From Falsiroseomonas algicola (GTDB taxonomy: Bacteria; Pseudomonadota; Alphaproteobacteria; Acetobacterales; Acetobacteraceae), in contig NZ_JAAIKB010000012.1 in assembly GCF_011040385.1 (NCBI RefSeq), positions 113,455 through 177,454 on the forward strand: DNA of 64,000 nt, read 5' to 3'. The translations under genes and the position numbers were made by a program. The notes under the pieces were generated by a model, which did no database searches, was not told the origin of the DNA, and saw only the letters and a program-made list of their open reading frames with translations. Positions 47,530 to 55,963 of this stretch are shown in pieces; within the stretch, counting starts at the first letter, position 1; every line of letters begins with the position of its first letter.

Positions 47530-47584
47530 CAACGGCCAGACCACGCCCCATGCAGGGCGCGGCGGCCCCGAGGAGAAACGTTCC

Positions 47585-48550
47585 ATGCCCAGCCGTCGCG
47601 CGCTGCTCGCCACCGCGCTCGCCACCGCCGCCATCCCAGCCCGCGCGCAGGATGCTTGGCCCAGCCGCCCACTCCGGATCATCGCGCCCTTCGCGCCCGG
47701 CGGCAGCGCGGACACGCTCGGCCGCCTGGTCGCGCAGGAACTGCAGACCTCGCTCGGCCAGCCCGTCGTGGTGGAGAACCGCCCCGGCGCCGGCGGCGTG
47801 CTCGGCTCGCTCGCCGTCGCTCGCAGCGCGCCGGATGGCTACACCTTCGTCATCTCCGGCATCGCGAGCCATGTCGTGGCCCCCGCCATCAACAGCTCGG
47901 CCGGCTTCGACCCGGTGCGGGACTTCTCCCACATCGCCTTTCTCGGCGGCCCGCCCACGGTCTTCATCGTCAACAACAGCGTGCCCGCACGGACCCTCGC
48001 GGAGTTCGTGGCGCTCGCCCGCGGCGGGCAGCGCTTCGCCTTCGGCTCGCCCGGCGCCGGCACCCATGGCCACCTCTTCGGCATCGCCTTCATGAACACC
48101 GCGCGGATCGAGATGGACCACATTCCCTATCGCGGCGCCGGCGCCGCCATGGGCGACATCATCGGCGGCAGCGTGCCCGCGGGCTCCATCACCCTCTCCT
48201 CCGCCGCCGGCGCCATCCGTGGCGGCCAGGTGCGCGCCCTGGCGCTGACCACGCCGACCCGCCCCCGCAGCTTCCCGGACCTGCCGACCTTCAGCGAACA
48301 GGGTTTCCCCGAACTCTCCGCCATGACTTGGTTCGGCCTCTCCGGCCCCGCCGGCATCCCCGCGCCGATCGTGGAGCGCTTGAACCGGGAGACGGTCCGC
48401 GCCATGGCGCTGCCCCGCATTCGCGAAAGGCTGGAAGCGGATGCGACGGAGGCCGTATCCATGACCTCCGCCGAATACACCCGCTTCATCGAAACCGAGA
48501 CCGCGCGCTGGGCCCCCATCGCCCGCGCCGCCGGCGTCCGCGCCGAATAG
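47585..48550 (+). CDS. Bug-family periplasmic solute-binding protein (TphC-like context)
   Basis: 321 residues with a signal peptide (MPSRRALLATALATAAIPAR then AQ). Motifs: APFAPGGSADTLGRL and VENRPGAGGVLG. GAGGAGAAA is ten bases upstream. It is inserted between the ferredoxin reductase and the Rieske ferredoxin, so it very probably captures the ring substrate of this oxygenase. In terephthalate clusters a Bug protein (TphC) holds the same position; the identity of the ligand here is not shown. Confidence 0.88.
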   Translation: MPSRRALLATALATAAIPARAQDAWPSRPLRIIAPFAPGGSADTLGRLVAQELQTSLGQPVVVENRPGAGGVLGSLAVARSAPDGYTFVISGIASHVVAPAINSSAGFDPVRDFSHIAFLGGPPTVFIVNNSVPARTLAEFVALARGGQRFAFGSPGAGTHGHLFGIAFMNTARIEMDHIPYRGAGAAMGDIIGGSVPAGSITLSSAAGAIRGGQVRALALTTPTRPRSFPDLPTFSEQGFPELSAMTWFGLSGPAGIPAPIVERLNRETVRAMALPRIRERLEADATEAVSMTSAEYTRFIETETARWAPIARAAGVRAE

Positions 48551-48563
48551 GAAAGCCCTGCCC

Positions 48564-48890
48564 ATGCCCCTGCTGCCCCTCTGCCCCACCACCGACATCG
48601 CCGATGGCGAGGGCAAGCGCGTCGATTCCCCCGAAGGCGCCTTCGCCGTCTTCAACCTCGGCGGCGAGTTCTTCGTCCTCGACAACACCTGCACCCATGG
48701 CCCCGGCAACCTCGGCGACGGCTACGTCGAGAACGAGGAGGTGGAATGCGACTTCCACCAGGGCCGCTTCTCCATCCGCACCGGCGCCGCCACCGCCGCC
48801 CCCTGCATCGATCCCGTCCGAGTCTGGGATGTCGTGATCCAGGACGGCCACATCTGCATCGACCCCAAGGCCGGGCACTACGCCGTATGA
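48564..48890 (+). CDS. Rieske 2Fe-2S ferredoxin
   Basis: 108 residues, one Rieske domain. Ligands are Cys43, His45, Cys62 and His65 (NTCTHGPGNL and ECDFHQGRF). It carries electrons from the reductase at 46318 to the oxygenase at 44559, completing a three-component system. The stop overlaps the PdxA-family start by four bases. AGGAAA precedes the ATG. Confidence 0.92.
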   Translation: MPLLPLCPTTDIADGEGKRVDSPEGAFAVFNLGGEFFVLDNTCTHGPGNLGDGYVENEEVECDFHQGRFSIRTGAATAAPCIDPVRVWDVVIQDGHICIDPKAGHYAV

Positions 48891-49867
48891 CACTACCTGT
48901 TCTCGCGATCGCGCTGGGCGACCCCGCCGGCATCGGCCCGGAACTCGCGCTGAAGGCCGCGCTGCATCCGCGCACGCGCGGCCTCTGCCGCCCGATCCTG
49001 GTCGGCGACCCCGGCGTCATCGCCATCCACGCCGCCGGCGCCGGCATCGACGCGCGGCTGGTCGAACACGCCAGCGCCGAGCACGCTGCCGCCGCCCCGG
49101 GCACGGTCGATGTCCTGCCCCGCCAGCACTTCGCCCCCGGCGAATTCGCGCTGTCCAGCGTCACGGCCCAGAATGGCCGCGCGGCGCTGGACAGCGCGAG
49201 TGCCGCCATCGCCGCCGCCCGCGCCGGCCAGGTTCACGCCGTGCTCGCGGCGCCGATGAACCAGACCGCCATCGCCGCCGCCGGCATCGCCTTCGACGGC
49301 TACCCCACCTTCGTCGCCCGCGAATGCGGGATGGCGGAGGAGGACGTCTTCCTCATGCTCTGCTTCGACACCACGCGCATCGTCCACATCACGCTGCACG
49401 TCCCCGTCGCCCGCGCCCTGCAACTCCTGACCCGGGATCGCATCACCGCCGCCATCCTCGCCGCCGACAACGCGCTCAAGCGCCTCGGCATCCCCCGCCC
49501 GAGGATCGCCGTCGGCGGCCTCAACCCGCACGCCGGCGAAGGCGGCCTCTTCGGCACGGAAGACGACACCATCACCACCCCCGCCATCGCCGCCGCCCGC
49601 GAAGCCGGGGCCGATGTCGACGGCCCCTTCGGCGCCGACACCATGTTCCACAAGCCCGGCTACGACGCCTTCACGGTCATGCTGCACGACCAGGGCCACA
49701 TCGCCGCCAAGATGGTCGCGGCCCACCGTACCGCCGGCCTCACCATCGGCGCCCCCGTCCTCTTCTCCTCCGTCGCCCACGGCTCCGGCCACGACATCGC
49801 CGGCCGCGGCCAGGCGAACCCGACCGCGATGATCGAAGCGGTGGCGCGGCTGTGCGGGGCGGGGTGA
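48887..49867 (+). CDS. PdxA-family dehydrogenase, divergent (TphB-like candidate)
   Basis: 326 residues. GDPAGIGPEL (11-20), His171 (ITLHVPVARAL) and LHDQGH keep the PdxA fold, but the usual first metal-ligand motif GHTE reads GYPT (138-141), so that His is replaced by Tyr139, and the SVDHGTA segment reads SVAHGSG. It is thus not an ordinary vitamin B6 enzyme. In terephthalate degradation the cis-dihydrodiol dehydrogenase TphB is a PdxA relative, and this gene follows a dioxygenase, so oxidation and decarboxylation of a ring dihydrodiol is the likeliest role. Clearly distinct from pdxA2 at 8630. Confidence 0.82.
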   Translation: MTLPVLAIALGDPAGIGPELALKAALHPRTRGLCRPILVGDPGVIAIHAAGAGIDARLVEHASAEHAAAAPGTVDVLPRQHFAPGEFALSSVTAQNGRAALDSASAAIAAARAGQVHAVLAAPMNQTAIAAAGIAFDGYPTFVARECGMAEEDVFLMLCFDTTRIVHITLHVPVARALQLLTRDRITAAILAADNALKRLGIPRPRIAVGGLNPHAGEGGLFGTEDDTITTPAIAAAREAGADVDGPFGADTMFHKPGYDAFTVMLHDQGHIAAKMVAAHRTAGLTIGAPVLFSSVAHGSGHDIAGRGQANPTAMIEAVARLCGAG

Positions 49868-49896
49868 TGGGCTTTCCGGGGCGGCGCTTGTGATTC

Positions 49897-50120
49897 CTGG
49901 AGAGGGGCTGCTCGCCCCTCTCCAGACCTCTCCCCCGCCAGGGGCGTCGCGCCCCTGGACCGCGAGGCTATCAGTGGAGTGAGGGAGGGGCGCCGCACGA
50001 CCGCTGGCCCGAAACGCGCGTCGTGCCCCTCCCTCACTCCACTGATCTCATGGGTTCCCAAGGGCCCGCTGGCCCTTGGCAGGGAAGGGGTATCGGGGAA
50101 GGGACAGCGTCCCTTCCCCG
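49897..50120. repeat. Five-hairpin intergenic element, copy 2 (core reversed)
   Basis: The 322-base gap 49868-50189 has no gene. Five inverted repeats in the same order as copy 1. A: 49897-49908 with 49914-49925. B: 49938-49946 with 49950-49958. C: 49970-49991 with 50025-50046, a perfect 22-bp stem. D: 50058-50066 with 50071-50079. E: 50094-50105 with 50109-50120. The A-B joint ACCTCTCCCCCGCC and the D-E joint GAAGGGGT match copy 1 in direct orientation. The linkers beside C are ACCGCGAGGCT and CTCATGGGTTC, which are the reverse complements of copy 1 linkers taken in reverse order. Confidence 0.85.
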
Positions 50121-50189
50121 GGCCACCAGCACGTGCCCCGGAGCGCCCCTCGCCCCACCCCCGCACAGCCGTGCTACACGCTTCCGGTC

Positions 50190-51110
50190 ATGGCGATCGA
50201 TTTCCTCGGGCTGGAGGCGTTCCTGTCGATTGCGGAGCGGGGGTCGTTCCGCAAGGCGGCGGCGCATCTGAACCTGTCGCAGACGGCCTTGTCCCATCGC
50301 ATCCGCAAGTTCGAGGAGGGGCTGGGCCTGCGTCTGTTGGCGCGCACGACGCGGCAGGTGACCTTGACGCCGGCGGGGTTGGACCTGGTGGCGCGGGCGC
50401 GGGCGCCGGTGGAGGCGTTGAACACGGCGGTGGCGGAGTTGCGCGCGGGGGCCGGGGCGGCGCAGCAATCCGTCACGATCGGCTGCCTGCCGACGATCGC
50501 GGTGCATCACGTGCCGCGGCTGCTGGCTGATTTCAGCGCGGCCCATCCCGCCGTCACGGTGAAGGTCTTCGACAATTCCGCGAGCGAGATCGCGGAGCGT
50601 GTCGCGCGGGGCGAGGCCGAGTTCGGCATCACCATCGTCTCCGCCAATCGCTGGGACCTGGATATCGTGCCGCTGATGGCGGAGGCCTTCGTCCTCGCCT
50701 GTCCCGTCGCGCATGCCTTCGCGCAGCGCCCGCACCTCGCCTGGGCGGACCTCGAGGGCCAGCCGCTCGTCCGCGTCGCGCCCCATACCGGCAACCGTGC
50801 TTTGCTGGATGAGGCGCTGGGCGCGCGGCGGGAGGCGATGGACTGGCGCTATGAGGTCCAGCACCTCGCCACCGCCATCAGCATGGTGGAGGCCGGCATC
50901 GCGCTGGCGGTGGTGCCGCGCCTGGCTGTCGATGCCGCCGGCACCGCGGGTGTGGTCGCCGTGCCCTTGCGCGACCCCGCGGTGGTGCGGCGCCTCGGCG
51001 TCGTCTCCCGCCGCGGCGTGCCGCTCTCCCCGGCCGCGGAGGCCCTGCTCGCTTTGTTGAGGCAGCGCTTCAGGCCGGCGCCCCCGGCGCGGGCACGCAG
51101 GGCCGGCTGA
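50190..51110 (+). CDS. LysR family transcriptional regulator
   Basis: 306 residues. N-terminal winged helix-turn-helix (LEAFLSIAERGSFRKAAAHL, then NLSQTALSHRIRKFEEGLG), followed by a two-lobe effector domain (VTIGCLPTIAVHHVPRLL, GEAEFGITIV, MVEAGIALAVVPRLAVD). No repeat or hairpin overlaps its start. It lies between the dioxygenase operon and the GalB/LigI operon on the same strand, so it may activate either or both. The effector is probably an aromatic acid or pathway intermediate (inference). Confidence 0.88.
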   Translation: MAIDFLGLEAFLSIAERGSFRKAAAHLNLSQTALSHRIRKFEEGLGLRLLARTTRQVTLTPAGLDLVARARAPVEALNTAVAELRAGAGAAQQSVTIGCLPTIAVHHVPRLLADFSAAHPAVTVKVFDNSASEIAERVARGEAEFGITIVSANRWDLDIVPLMAEAFVLACPVAHAFAQRPHLAWADLEGQPLVRVAPHTGNRALLDEALGARREAMDWRYEVQHLATAISMVEAGIALAVVPRLAVDAAGTAGVVAVPLRDPAVVRRLGVVSRRGVPLSPAAEALLALLRQRFRPAPPARARRAG

Positions 51111-51213
51111 CCCCATTCATGCACATCCCCGCATAATCCCACCGTTCTTTCCATTTGTCGCATGACGCCGGCTGGCTCATATGCGCGCCAATCGGCTCAC
51201 CCAGGGGAAACGC

Positions 51214-51930
51214 ATGCCCAAGACCGGATTCGTCGTCACCGCCCATCCCGGCGATTTCGTCTGGCGTGCCGGCGGCGCCATCGCCCTGCATGCGAAGCGC
51301 GGCTGGCGGGTGAAGATCCTCTGCCTCTCCTTCGGGGAGCGGGGCGAGAGCCAGTTCGCCTGGAAGGATCCCGCGGCGACGCTGGAATCCGTGAAGGAGG
51401 CCCGCAAGAAGGAAGCCGAGGCCGCTGCCGCCGTGCTGGGCGCGGAGATCGAGTTCATGGATGCCGGCGATTATCCGCTGGTGACCACGCCGGCGATGAT
51501 GGACCGCGCCATCGACCTGTTCCGCGAACTCAACCCCGCCTGGGTGCTGACGCACTCCCTCAACGACCCCTACAACCTCGACCACCCGGAGGCGACGCGC
51601 TTCGCCCAGGCCGCGCGCATCGTGGCGCAGGCCATGGGCCACAAGCCCGGCCCCGGCTACAGCTATGCCGCGCCGCCGGTCTTCCTGTTCGAGCCGCACC
51701 AGCCCGAGCAATGCGGCTTCCAGCCCAACGTCATCCTCAACATCGACGAGGCCTGGGACACCAAGCGGAAGGCCTTCGAATGCCTGCCCGCGCAGAAGCA
51801 TCTCTGGGCCTATTACGAGCGCGTCGCGCTGAACCGCGGCATGCAGGGCGGCCGCAACTCCGGCAAGGCGATGACCTATGGGGAGGCCTATCAGCGCCTC
51901 TTCCCCTCCATCCTGGACGAGCTGGCGTAA
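51214..51930 (+). CDS. PIG-L family hydratase, GalB-like (4-oxalomesaconate hydratase candidate)
   Basis: 238 residues. The metal site reads AHPGD (His11, Asp14), with His114 and His124 in THSLNDPYNLDHPE. The wording FVWRAGGAIALHAKRG, CLSFGERGES and GDYPL fits GalB, a PIG-L-fold hydratase that adds water to 4-oxalomesaconate in gallate/protocatechuate catabolism, better than sugar deacetylases with HPDDE. The ATG at 51214 has AGGGGA six bases upstream; ATG 51181 is longer but lacks one. It heads the operon whose last gene is a LigI-like hydrolase producing exactly that substrate. Confidence 0.78.
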   Translation: MPKTGFVVTAHPGDFVWRAGGAIALHAKRGWRVKILCLSFGERGESQFAWKDPAATLESVKEARKKEAEAAAAVLGAEIEFMDAGDYPLVTTPAMMDRAIDLFRELNPAWVLTHSLNDPYNLDHPEATRFAQAARIVAQAMGHKPGPGYSYAAPPVFLFEPHQPEQCGFQPNVILNIDEAWDTKRKAFECLPAQKHLWAYYERVALNRGMQGGRNSGKAMTYGEAYQRLFPSILDELA

Positions 51931-51935
51931 TCATC

Positions 51936-52781
51936 GTGGAGGAACTGCAAGGCTGGGTGGGCCGCGCGCGGGAGGTGGCGGACGAGATGTCCGCCCCTGC
52001 CGCGCGGCGCATGGCCGCGATGCTGGACCAGGCGGCGCCGGATCTTTCGCCCGGTGCCGCCGTGCCGCCCTTCTGGCTTGCGATCCTCTTCGACGATGCG
52101 CAGCCGCAATCGCGCCTCGGCGCCGATGGCCATCCCGAGAAGGGCGAGTTCCTGCCGCCGGTGCCGCTGCCGCGCCGCATGCTGGCCGGGCGGCGGCTGC
52201 GCTACCTCTCGCCGCTCCGCATCGGCCAGCCCCTGACACGGAAGTCCGAAATCACCGCCATCACGCCGAAGGAAGGCCGCAGCGGGAAACTCTGCTTCGT
52301 CACCGTCCTGCACACCGTCACCGGCCCCGATGGCGTGGTGGCGACGGAGGAGCAGGATATCGCCTATCGCGAAGCCTCGACCGGTGGCGGGGCCACGAAG
52401 CCGGAGGCGCCTGCGCCGAAGCCCGATGCCGCCTGGCGCGTGCCGTTCAACCCTGATCCCGTGCTGCTCTTCCGCTACTCCGCGCTCTGCTACAACGGCC
52501 ATCGCATCCACTACGACGTGGACTATGCCCGCGATGCGGAAGGCTATCCCGGCCTGGTCGTGAATGGCGGGCTCAGCACCACCATGCTGCTCGATGCCGC
52601 GATGAAGCAGGCGCCCGGCGCCACGCTCCACAGCGCCGATGTCCGCACCATGCGGCCTTTGACCTGCAACCGCCCCGCGACGCTGGCAGGCACCGCGCCC
52701 GACGAACAGGGCAGCCGCACCCTCTGGGTGGAGGACGAGACCGGCGCCATGGCGCTGCGCATCCAGGCGAGGATTTCGTAA
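51936..52781 (+). CDS. MaoC/FAS1-like dehydratase domain protein
   Basis: 281 residues with two hot-dog-like halves. The second half carries the hydratase signature YNGHRIHYDVDYARDAEGYPG, with Asn-His and Tyr residues as in mesaconyl-C4-CoA hydratase and HTD2-like enzymes; the usual VHGPL follows as VNGGL. It probably hydrates or dehydrates an acyl-CoA thioester. The GTG start at 51936 lies five bases after the GalB-like stop, without a strong ribosome binding site. The CoA-transferase next door could supply its thioester substrate. Confidence 0.78.
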   Translation: MEELQGWVGRAREVADEMSAPAARRMAAMLDQAAPDLSPGAAVPPFWLAILFDDAQPQSRLGADGHPEKGEFLPPVPLPRRMLAGRRLRYLSPLRIGQPLTRKSEITAITPKEGRSGKLCFVTVLHTVTGPDGVVATEEQDIAYREASTGGGATKPEAPAPKPDAAWRVPFNPDPVLLFRYSALCYNGHRIHYDVDYARDAEGYPGLVVNGGLSTTMLLDAAMKQAPGATLHSADVRTMRPLTCNRPATLAGTAPDEQGSRTLWVEDETGAMALRIQARIS

Positions 52782-52782
52782 C

Positions 52783-53994
52783 GTGGCAGGCCCCCTCGAC
52801 GGACTCCGCGTCCTCGACCTCTCCTCCGTCGTCGTCGGCCCCGTCTGCACCGGCGTGCTGGCGGAGCAGGGGGCGGAAATCATCAAGCTCGAAAGCCCGG
52901 AAGGCGACCTGCTGCGCAAGCTCGGCGGCAAGGGGCGCAATCCCGGCATGGCCGGCAAGTTCCTGAACTTCAACCGCGGCAAGCGGTCGATCTGCCTCGA
53001 CCTCAAGCACCCGCGCGCGAAGGACGTGCTGCGCCGCATCGCGCTGCGCTGCGACATTCTGGTCACCAACATCCGCCCCGACGCGCAGAAGCGCCTCGGC
53101 GTCGATGCGGCGACCATGGCGGAGGCCGCGCCGCGCCTGATCCACTGCTCCATCGTGGGCTTCGGCACGGATGGCCCCTATGCCGGCAAGCCCGCCTACG
53201 ACACGGTCATCCAGGGCGTCTCCGGCGTCGCCGGCTGCTTCGAGGCCAGCACGGGCGAACCGCGCTACGTCCCCATGCTGGTCGCCGACCATGTCTGCGG
53301 GCTGATCGCCGCGCAGCAGATCGGCTTCGCGCTGTATCGGCGGGAGAAGACGGGCCGCGGCGAAAGCCTCGAGATCCCGATGTTCGAGAACATGGCCGGC
53401 TTCGTGCTGCAGGAACACCTGGGCGCCATGTCCTTCCGCCCGGCGCTCGGCGTGCCCGGCGATCTCCGCGTGCTGAGCCCGGAGGCGCGGCCGCTGAAGA
53501 CGCAGGATGGCTATATCTGCGTCTCCGCCAACACGGATGCGCAGGCGCATGGCTTCTTCGATGCCATCGGCCGGCCGGAACTGAAGACCGATCCGCGCTT
53601 CGCCACCGTCACGGCGCGCACCGCGAACACCAAGGACTACTTCGCGCTGCGCGCCACCGCGCTAACGGGCAGGCCCACCGCCGAATGGCTGGACCTCTTC
53701 ACGCGCTACGACGTGCCGGCCATGCCCTACAACACCATCGAGAGCCTGCTGACCGATCCGCATCTGCGCGCGACGGGCATGGTGCGGGAGGAGGAGCATC
53801 CGACCGAGGGCCCCACCTTCGCCATCGGCGCGCCCAACAAGCTCTCCGGCGGCATGGCGCCACCCTTGCCGGCCGCGCCCCGCCTCGGCGCCGATGGCCC
53901 CGCCATCCTCGAAGCCGCGGGCTTCTCGGCTGATGAGATCACGGAACTCGCGCAGCACGGTGCGCTGAAAACAACAACGGGAGAAACACCATGA
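52783..53994 (+). CDS. Class III CoA-transferase (CaiB/BaiF family)
   Basis: 403 residues. It starts GLRVLDLSSVVVGPVCTGVL and has NFNRGKRSICLDLKHPRA, the catalytic Asp region AYDTVIQGVSG, and a C-terminal GAPNKLSG motif, all family features. It moves CoA between carboxylic acids. The GTG start is one base after the MaoC-like stop, so the transferase and hydratase are made together, a pairing known from mesaconate/citramalate-type CoA pathways. The acid used is not known. Confidence 0.88.
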   Translation: MAGPLDGLRVLDLSSVVVGPVCTGVLAEQGAEIIKLESPEGDLLRKLGGKGRNPGMAGKFLNFNRGKRSICLDLKHPRAKDVLRRIALRCDILVTNIRPDAQKRLGVDAATMAEAAPRLIHCSIVGFGTDGPYAGKPAYDTVIQGVSGVAGCFEASTGEPRYVPMLVADHVCGLIAAQQIGFALYRREKTGRGESLEIPMFENMAGFVLQEHLGAMSFRPALGVPGDLRVLSPEARPLKTQDGYICVSANTDAQAHGFFDAIGRPELKTDPRFATVTARTANTKDYFALRATALTGRPTAEWLDLFTRYDVPAMPYNTIESLLTDPHLRATGMVREEEHPTEGPTFAIGAPNKLSGGMAPPLPAAPRLGADGPAILEAAGFSADEITELAQHGALKTTTGETP

Positions 53995-54965
53995 ACCGCC
54001 GCACGCTCCTCACCGCCGCCACCGCGCTGCTCGCCGCGCCGCGCCTGGCTGTCGCTCAGGGCAATTGGCCGGACCGCCCCGTCCGCGTCATCGTGCCCTT
54101 CACGCCGGGCGGCAGCACGGACATCCTGGCCCGCGCCATCGCGGCGGAACTCCAGGAAGTCTTCGGCCAGCCCTTCGTGATCGAGAATCGCGGCGGCGCC
54201 GGCGGCACCGTGGGGTCGGAAGTCGTCGCCCGCTCCGCCCCCGATGGCTACACCATCATGATGGGCCATATCGGCACGCTGGCCGTGAACCCCTCGCTCT
54301 ATCGCGGCCTCAGCTTCGATCCCGCCACGGCCTTCGCACCGATCGGCCTGATGGCCATCGTGCCGAATGTCCTGATCGTGAACCCGCGCAAGGTCGCGGC
54401 CAACAACATCCAGGAACTCATCGCGCTGCTGAAGGCGCGTCCCAACGCCTTCACCTACGGCTCCGGCGGCAACGGCTCCGCCGCCCATACCGCCATGGTC
54501 GCCTTCTGCCAGGCGACGGGGACGGAGATGGAGCACATCCCCTATCGTGGCACCGGCCCGATGATGAACGACCTCATCGCCGGCACCATCGACATGACGC
54601 TGACCGGCGGCCCCGCCGCGCTGCCTGCCGCGCGCAACAACCTGGTGAAGGCGCTCGGCGTCTCCTCGCTGCGGCGCCTCTCCTCCGCGCCCGAGATCCC
54701 GACCATCGCGGAGCAGGGCGTCGCGGGCTTCGACGCCACGCAATGGTACGGCCTCGTCGCCCCCGCCGGCACGCCCCGCGCGATCATCGACCGGATCAAC
54801 GAAGCGCATAACCGCATCCTGAACGGGCCCCGGCTCCGCCCCCGCCTGGAAGCGGAAGGCGCCGACGCCGCCCCTGGCACCCCCGAGGAATATCGCGACC
54901 TCATCGCCCGCGAGCGCACCCGCTGGGGTGAGCTGATCCGCGCCACCAACATGCGTGCGGATTGA
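53991..54965 (+). CDS. Bug-family periplasmic solute-binding protein
   Basis: 324 residues, signal MNRRTLLTAATALLAAPRLA. Motifs: VPFTPGGSTDILARA and VENRGGAGGTVG. It resembles the Bug protein at 34506 unusually closely. The ATG overlaps the CoA-transferase stop by four bases with GGGAGA upstream. It is followed by a second, different Bug gene. Confidence 0.88.
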   Translation: MNRRTLLTAATALLAAPRLAVAQGNWPDRPVRVIVPFTPGGSTDILARAIAAELQEVFGQPFVIENRGGAGGTVGSEVVARSAPDGYTIMMGHIGTLAVNPSLYRGLSFDPATAFAPIGLMAIVPNVLIVNPRKVAANNIQELIALLKARPNAFTYGSGGNGSAAHTAMVAFCQATGTEMEHIPYRGTGPMMNDLIAGTIDMTLTGGPAALPAARNNLVKALGVSSLRRLSSAPEIPTIAEQGVAGFDATQWYGLVAPAGTPRAIIDRINEAHNRILNGPRLRPRLEAEGADAAPGTPEEYRDLIARERTRWGELIRATNMRAD

Positions 54966-54982
54966 GGGGAGGGACCACCACC

Positions 54983-55963
54983 ATGACGCATCCTATCCTC
55001 CGCCGCAGCCTGCTCGGCGCCGCCCTCGCGCTGCCCGCCATCGGCACCTCGCGTGCCCAGGCCGCCTGGCGGCCCGACCGCCCCATCCGCATGGTGGTCC
55101 CCTTCGCCGCCGGCGGCGTCGCGGACCTCACGGCGCGGGCGGTCGCGAGCCGCATCGCGGAGCGTCTCGGCCAGCCCGTCGTCATCGACAACCGTCCGGG
55201 CGCCGGCGGCATCGTTGCCGGCCAGCAGGTGATGAGCGCGCCCGCCGATGGCCACACGCTGCTCGTCGCCTCCAACGGCACCGCCATCAGCCGCGCGCTG
55301 TTCCGGCAGCTGCCCTTCGATCCGCTGCGGGACTTTGCGCCGGTGGTCACCATGGGCGCCTTCCCCATCGCCGTGGTGAATGCGCCCAACTCGCCGGACG
55401 CCAGCATCGGCGCCCTGCTGGCGCGGCTCCGCGCCAATCCCGGCCGGCTCAACATCGGCACGATCAGCGCGGGCAGCACGCAGAACCTCTCGGCGGAGCT
55501 GTTCAAGATCCGCACCAATACGCGCTTCGAGACCATCGCCTTCCCCGCCACGCCCCAGCTGATGACGGCGCTGCTGCGCGGCGATGTCGATGCGGCCTTC
55601 GAGATCACGGGGCCCATCGCCGGCCAGGTCGCCTCCGGCGCCATCCGCGTGCTGGCGACGACGGCCGCGACCCGCGCGCCGACTCTGCCCGATGTGCCGA
55701 CGCTGACGGAGGCCGGCGTGCCCGACTATGACGTCGCCAGCTGGAACGCCATCGTCGCCCGCACCGGCACGCCGGCCGAGGCCATCGCCGCCATCAACGC
55801 CGCGGTGAACGAGGCGCTGTCGAGCGGCGACCTTCGCCAGGCGCTGACGCAGGTCGGCGTGGAGCCGCGCGGCGGCACCGTCCAGGCCATGGGCCAGCTG
55901 CTGGCGGCCGACACCGCGCGCTGGGCCGAAGTGATCGAGAAGGCAGGAATCGAACGCCAGTGA
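54983..55963 (+). CDS. Bug-family periplasmic solute-binding protein
   Basis: 326 residues, signal peptide LRRSLLGAALALPAIGTSRA. Motifs: VPFAAGGVADLTARA and IDNRPGAGGIVA. The PGG loop is AGG here. It lies 17 bases after the preceding Bug gene, and its stop overlaps the LigI-like start by four bases. Two unlike receptors in one operon suggest two ligands. Confidence 0.87.
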   Translation: MTHPILRRSLLGAALALPAIGTSRAQAAWRPDRPIRMVVPFAAGGVADLTARAVASRIAERLGQPVVIDNRPGAGGIVAGQQVMSAPADGHTLLVASNGTAISRALFRQLPFDPLRDFAPVVTMGAFPIAVVNAPNSPDASIGALLARLRANPGRLNIGTISAGSTQNLSAELFKIRTNTRFETIAFPATPQLMTALLRGDVDAAFEITGPIAGQVASGAIRVLATTAATRAPTLPDVPTLTEAGVPDYDVASWNAIVARTGTPAEAIAAINAAVNEALSSGDLRQALTQVGVEPRGGTVQAMGQLLAADTARWAEVIEKAGIERQ

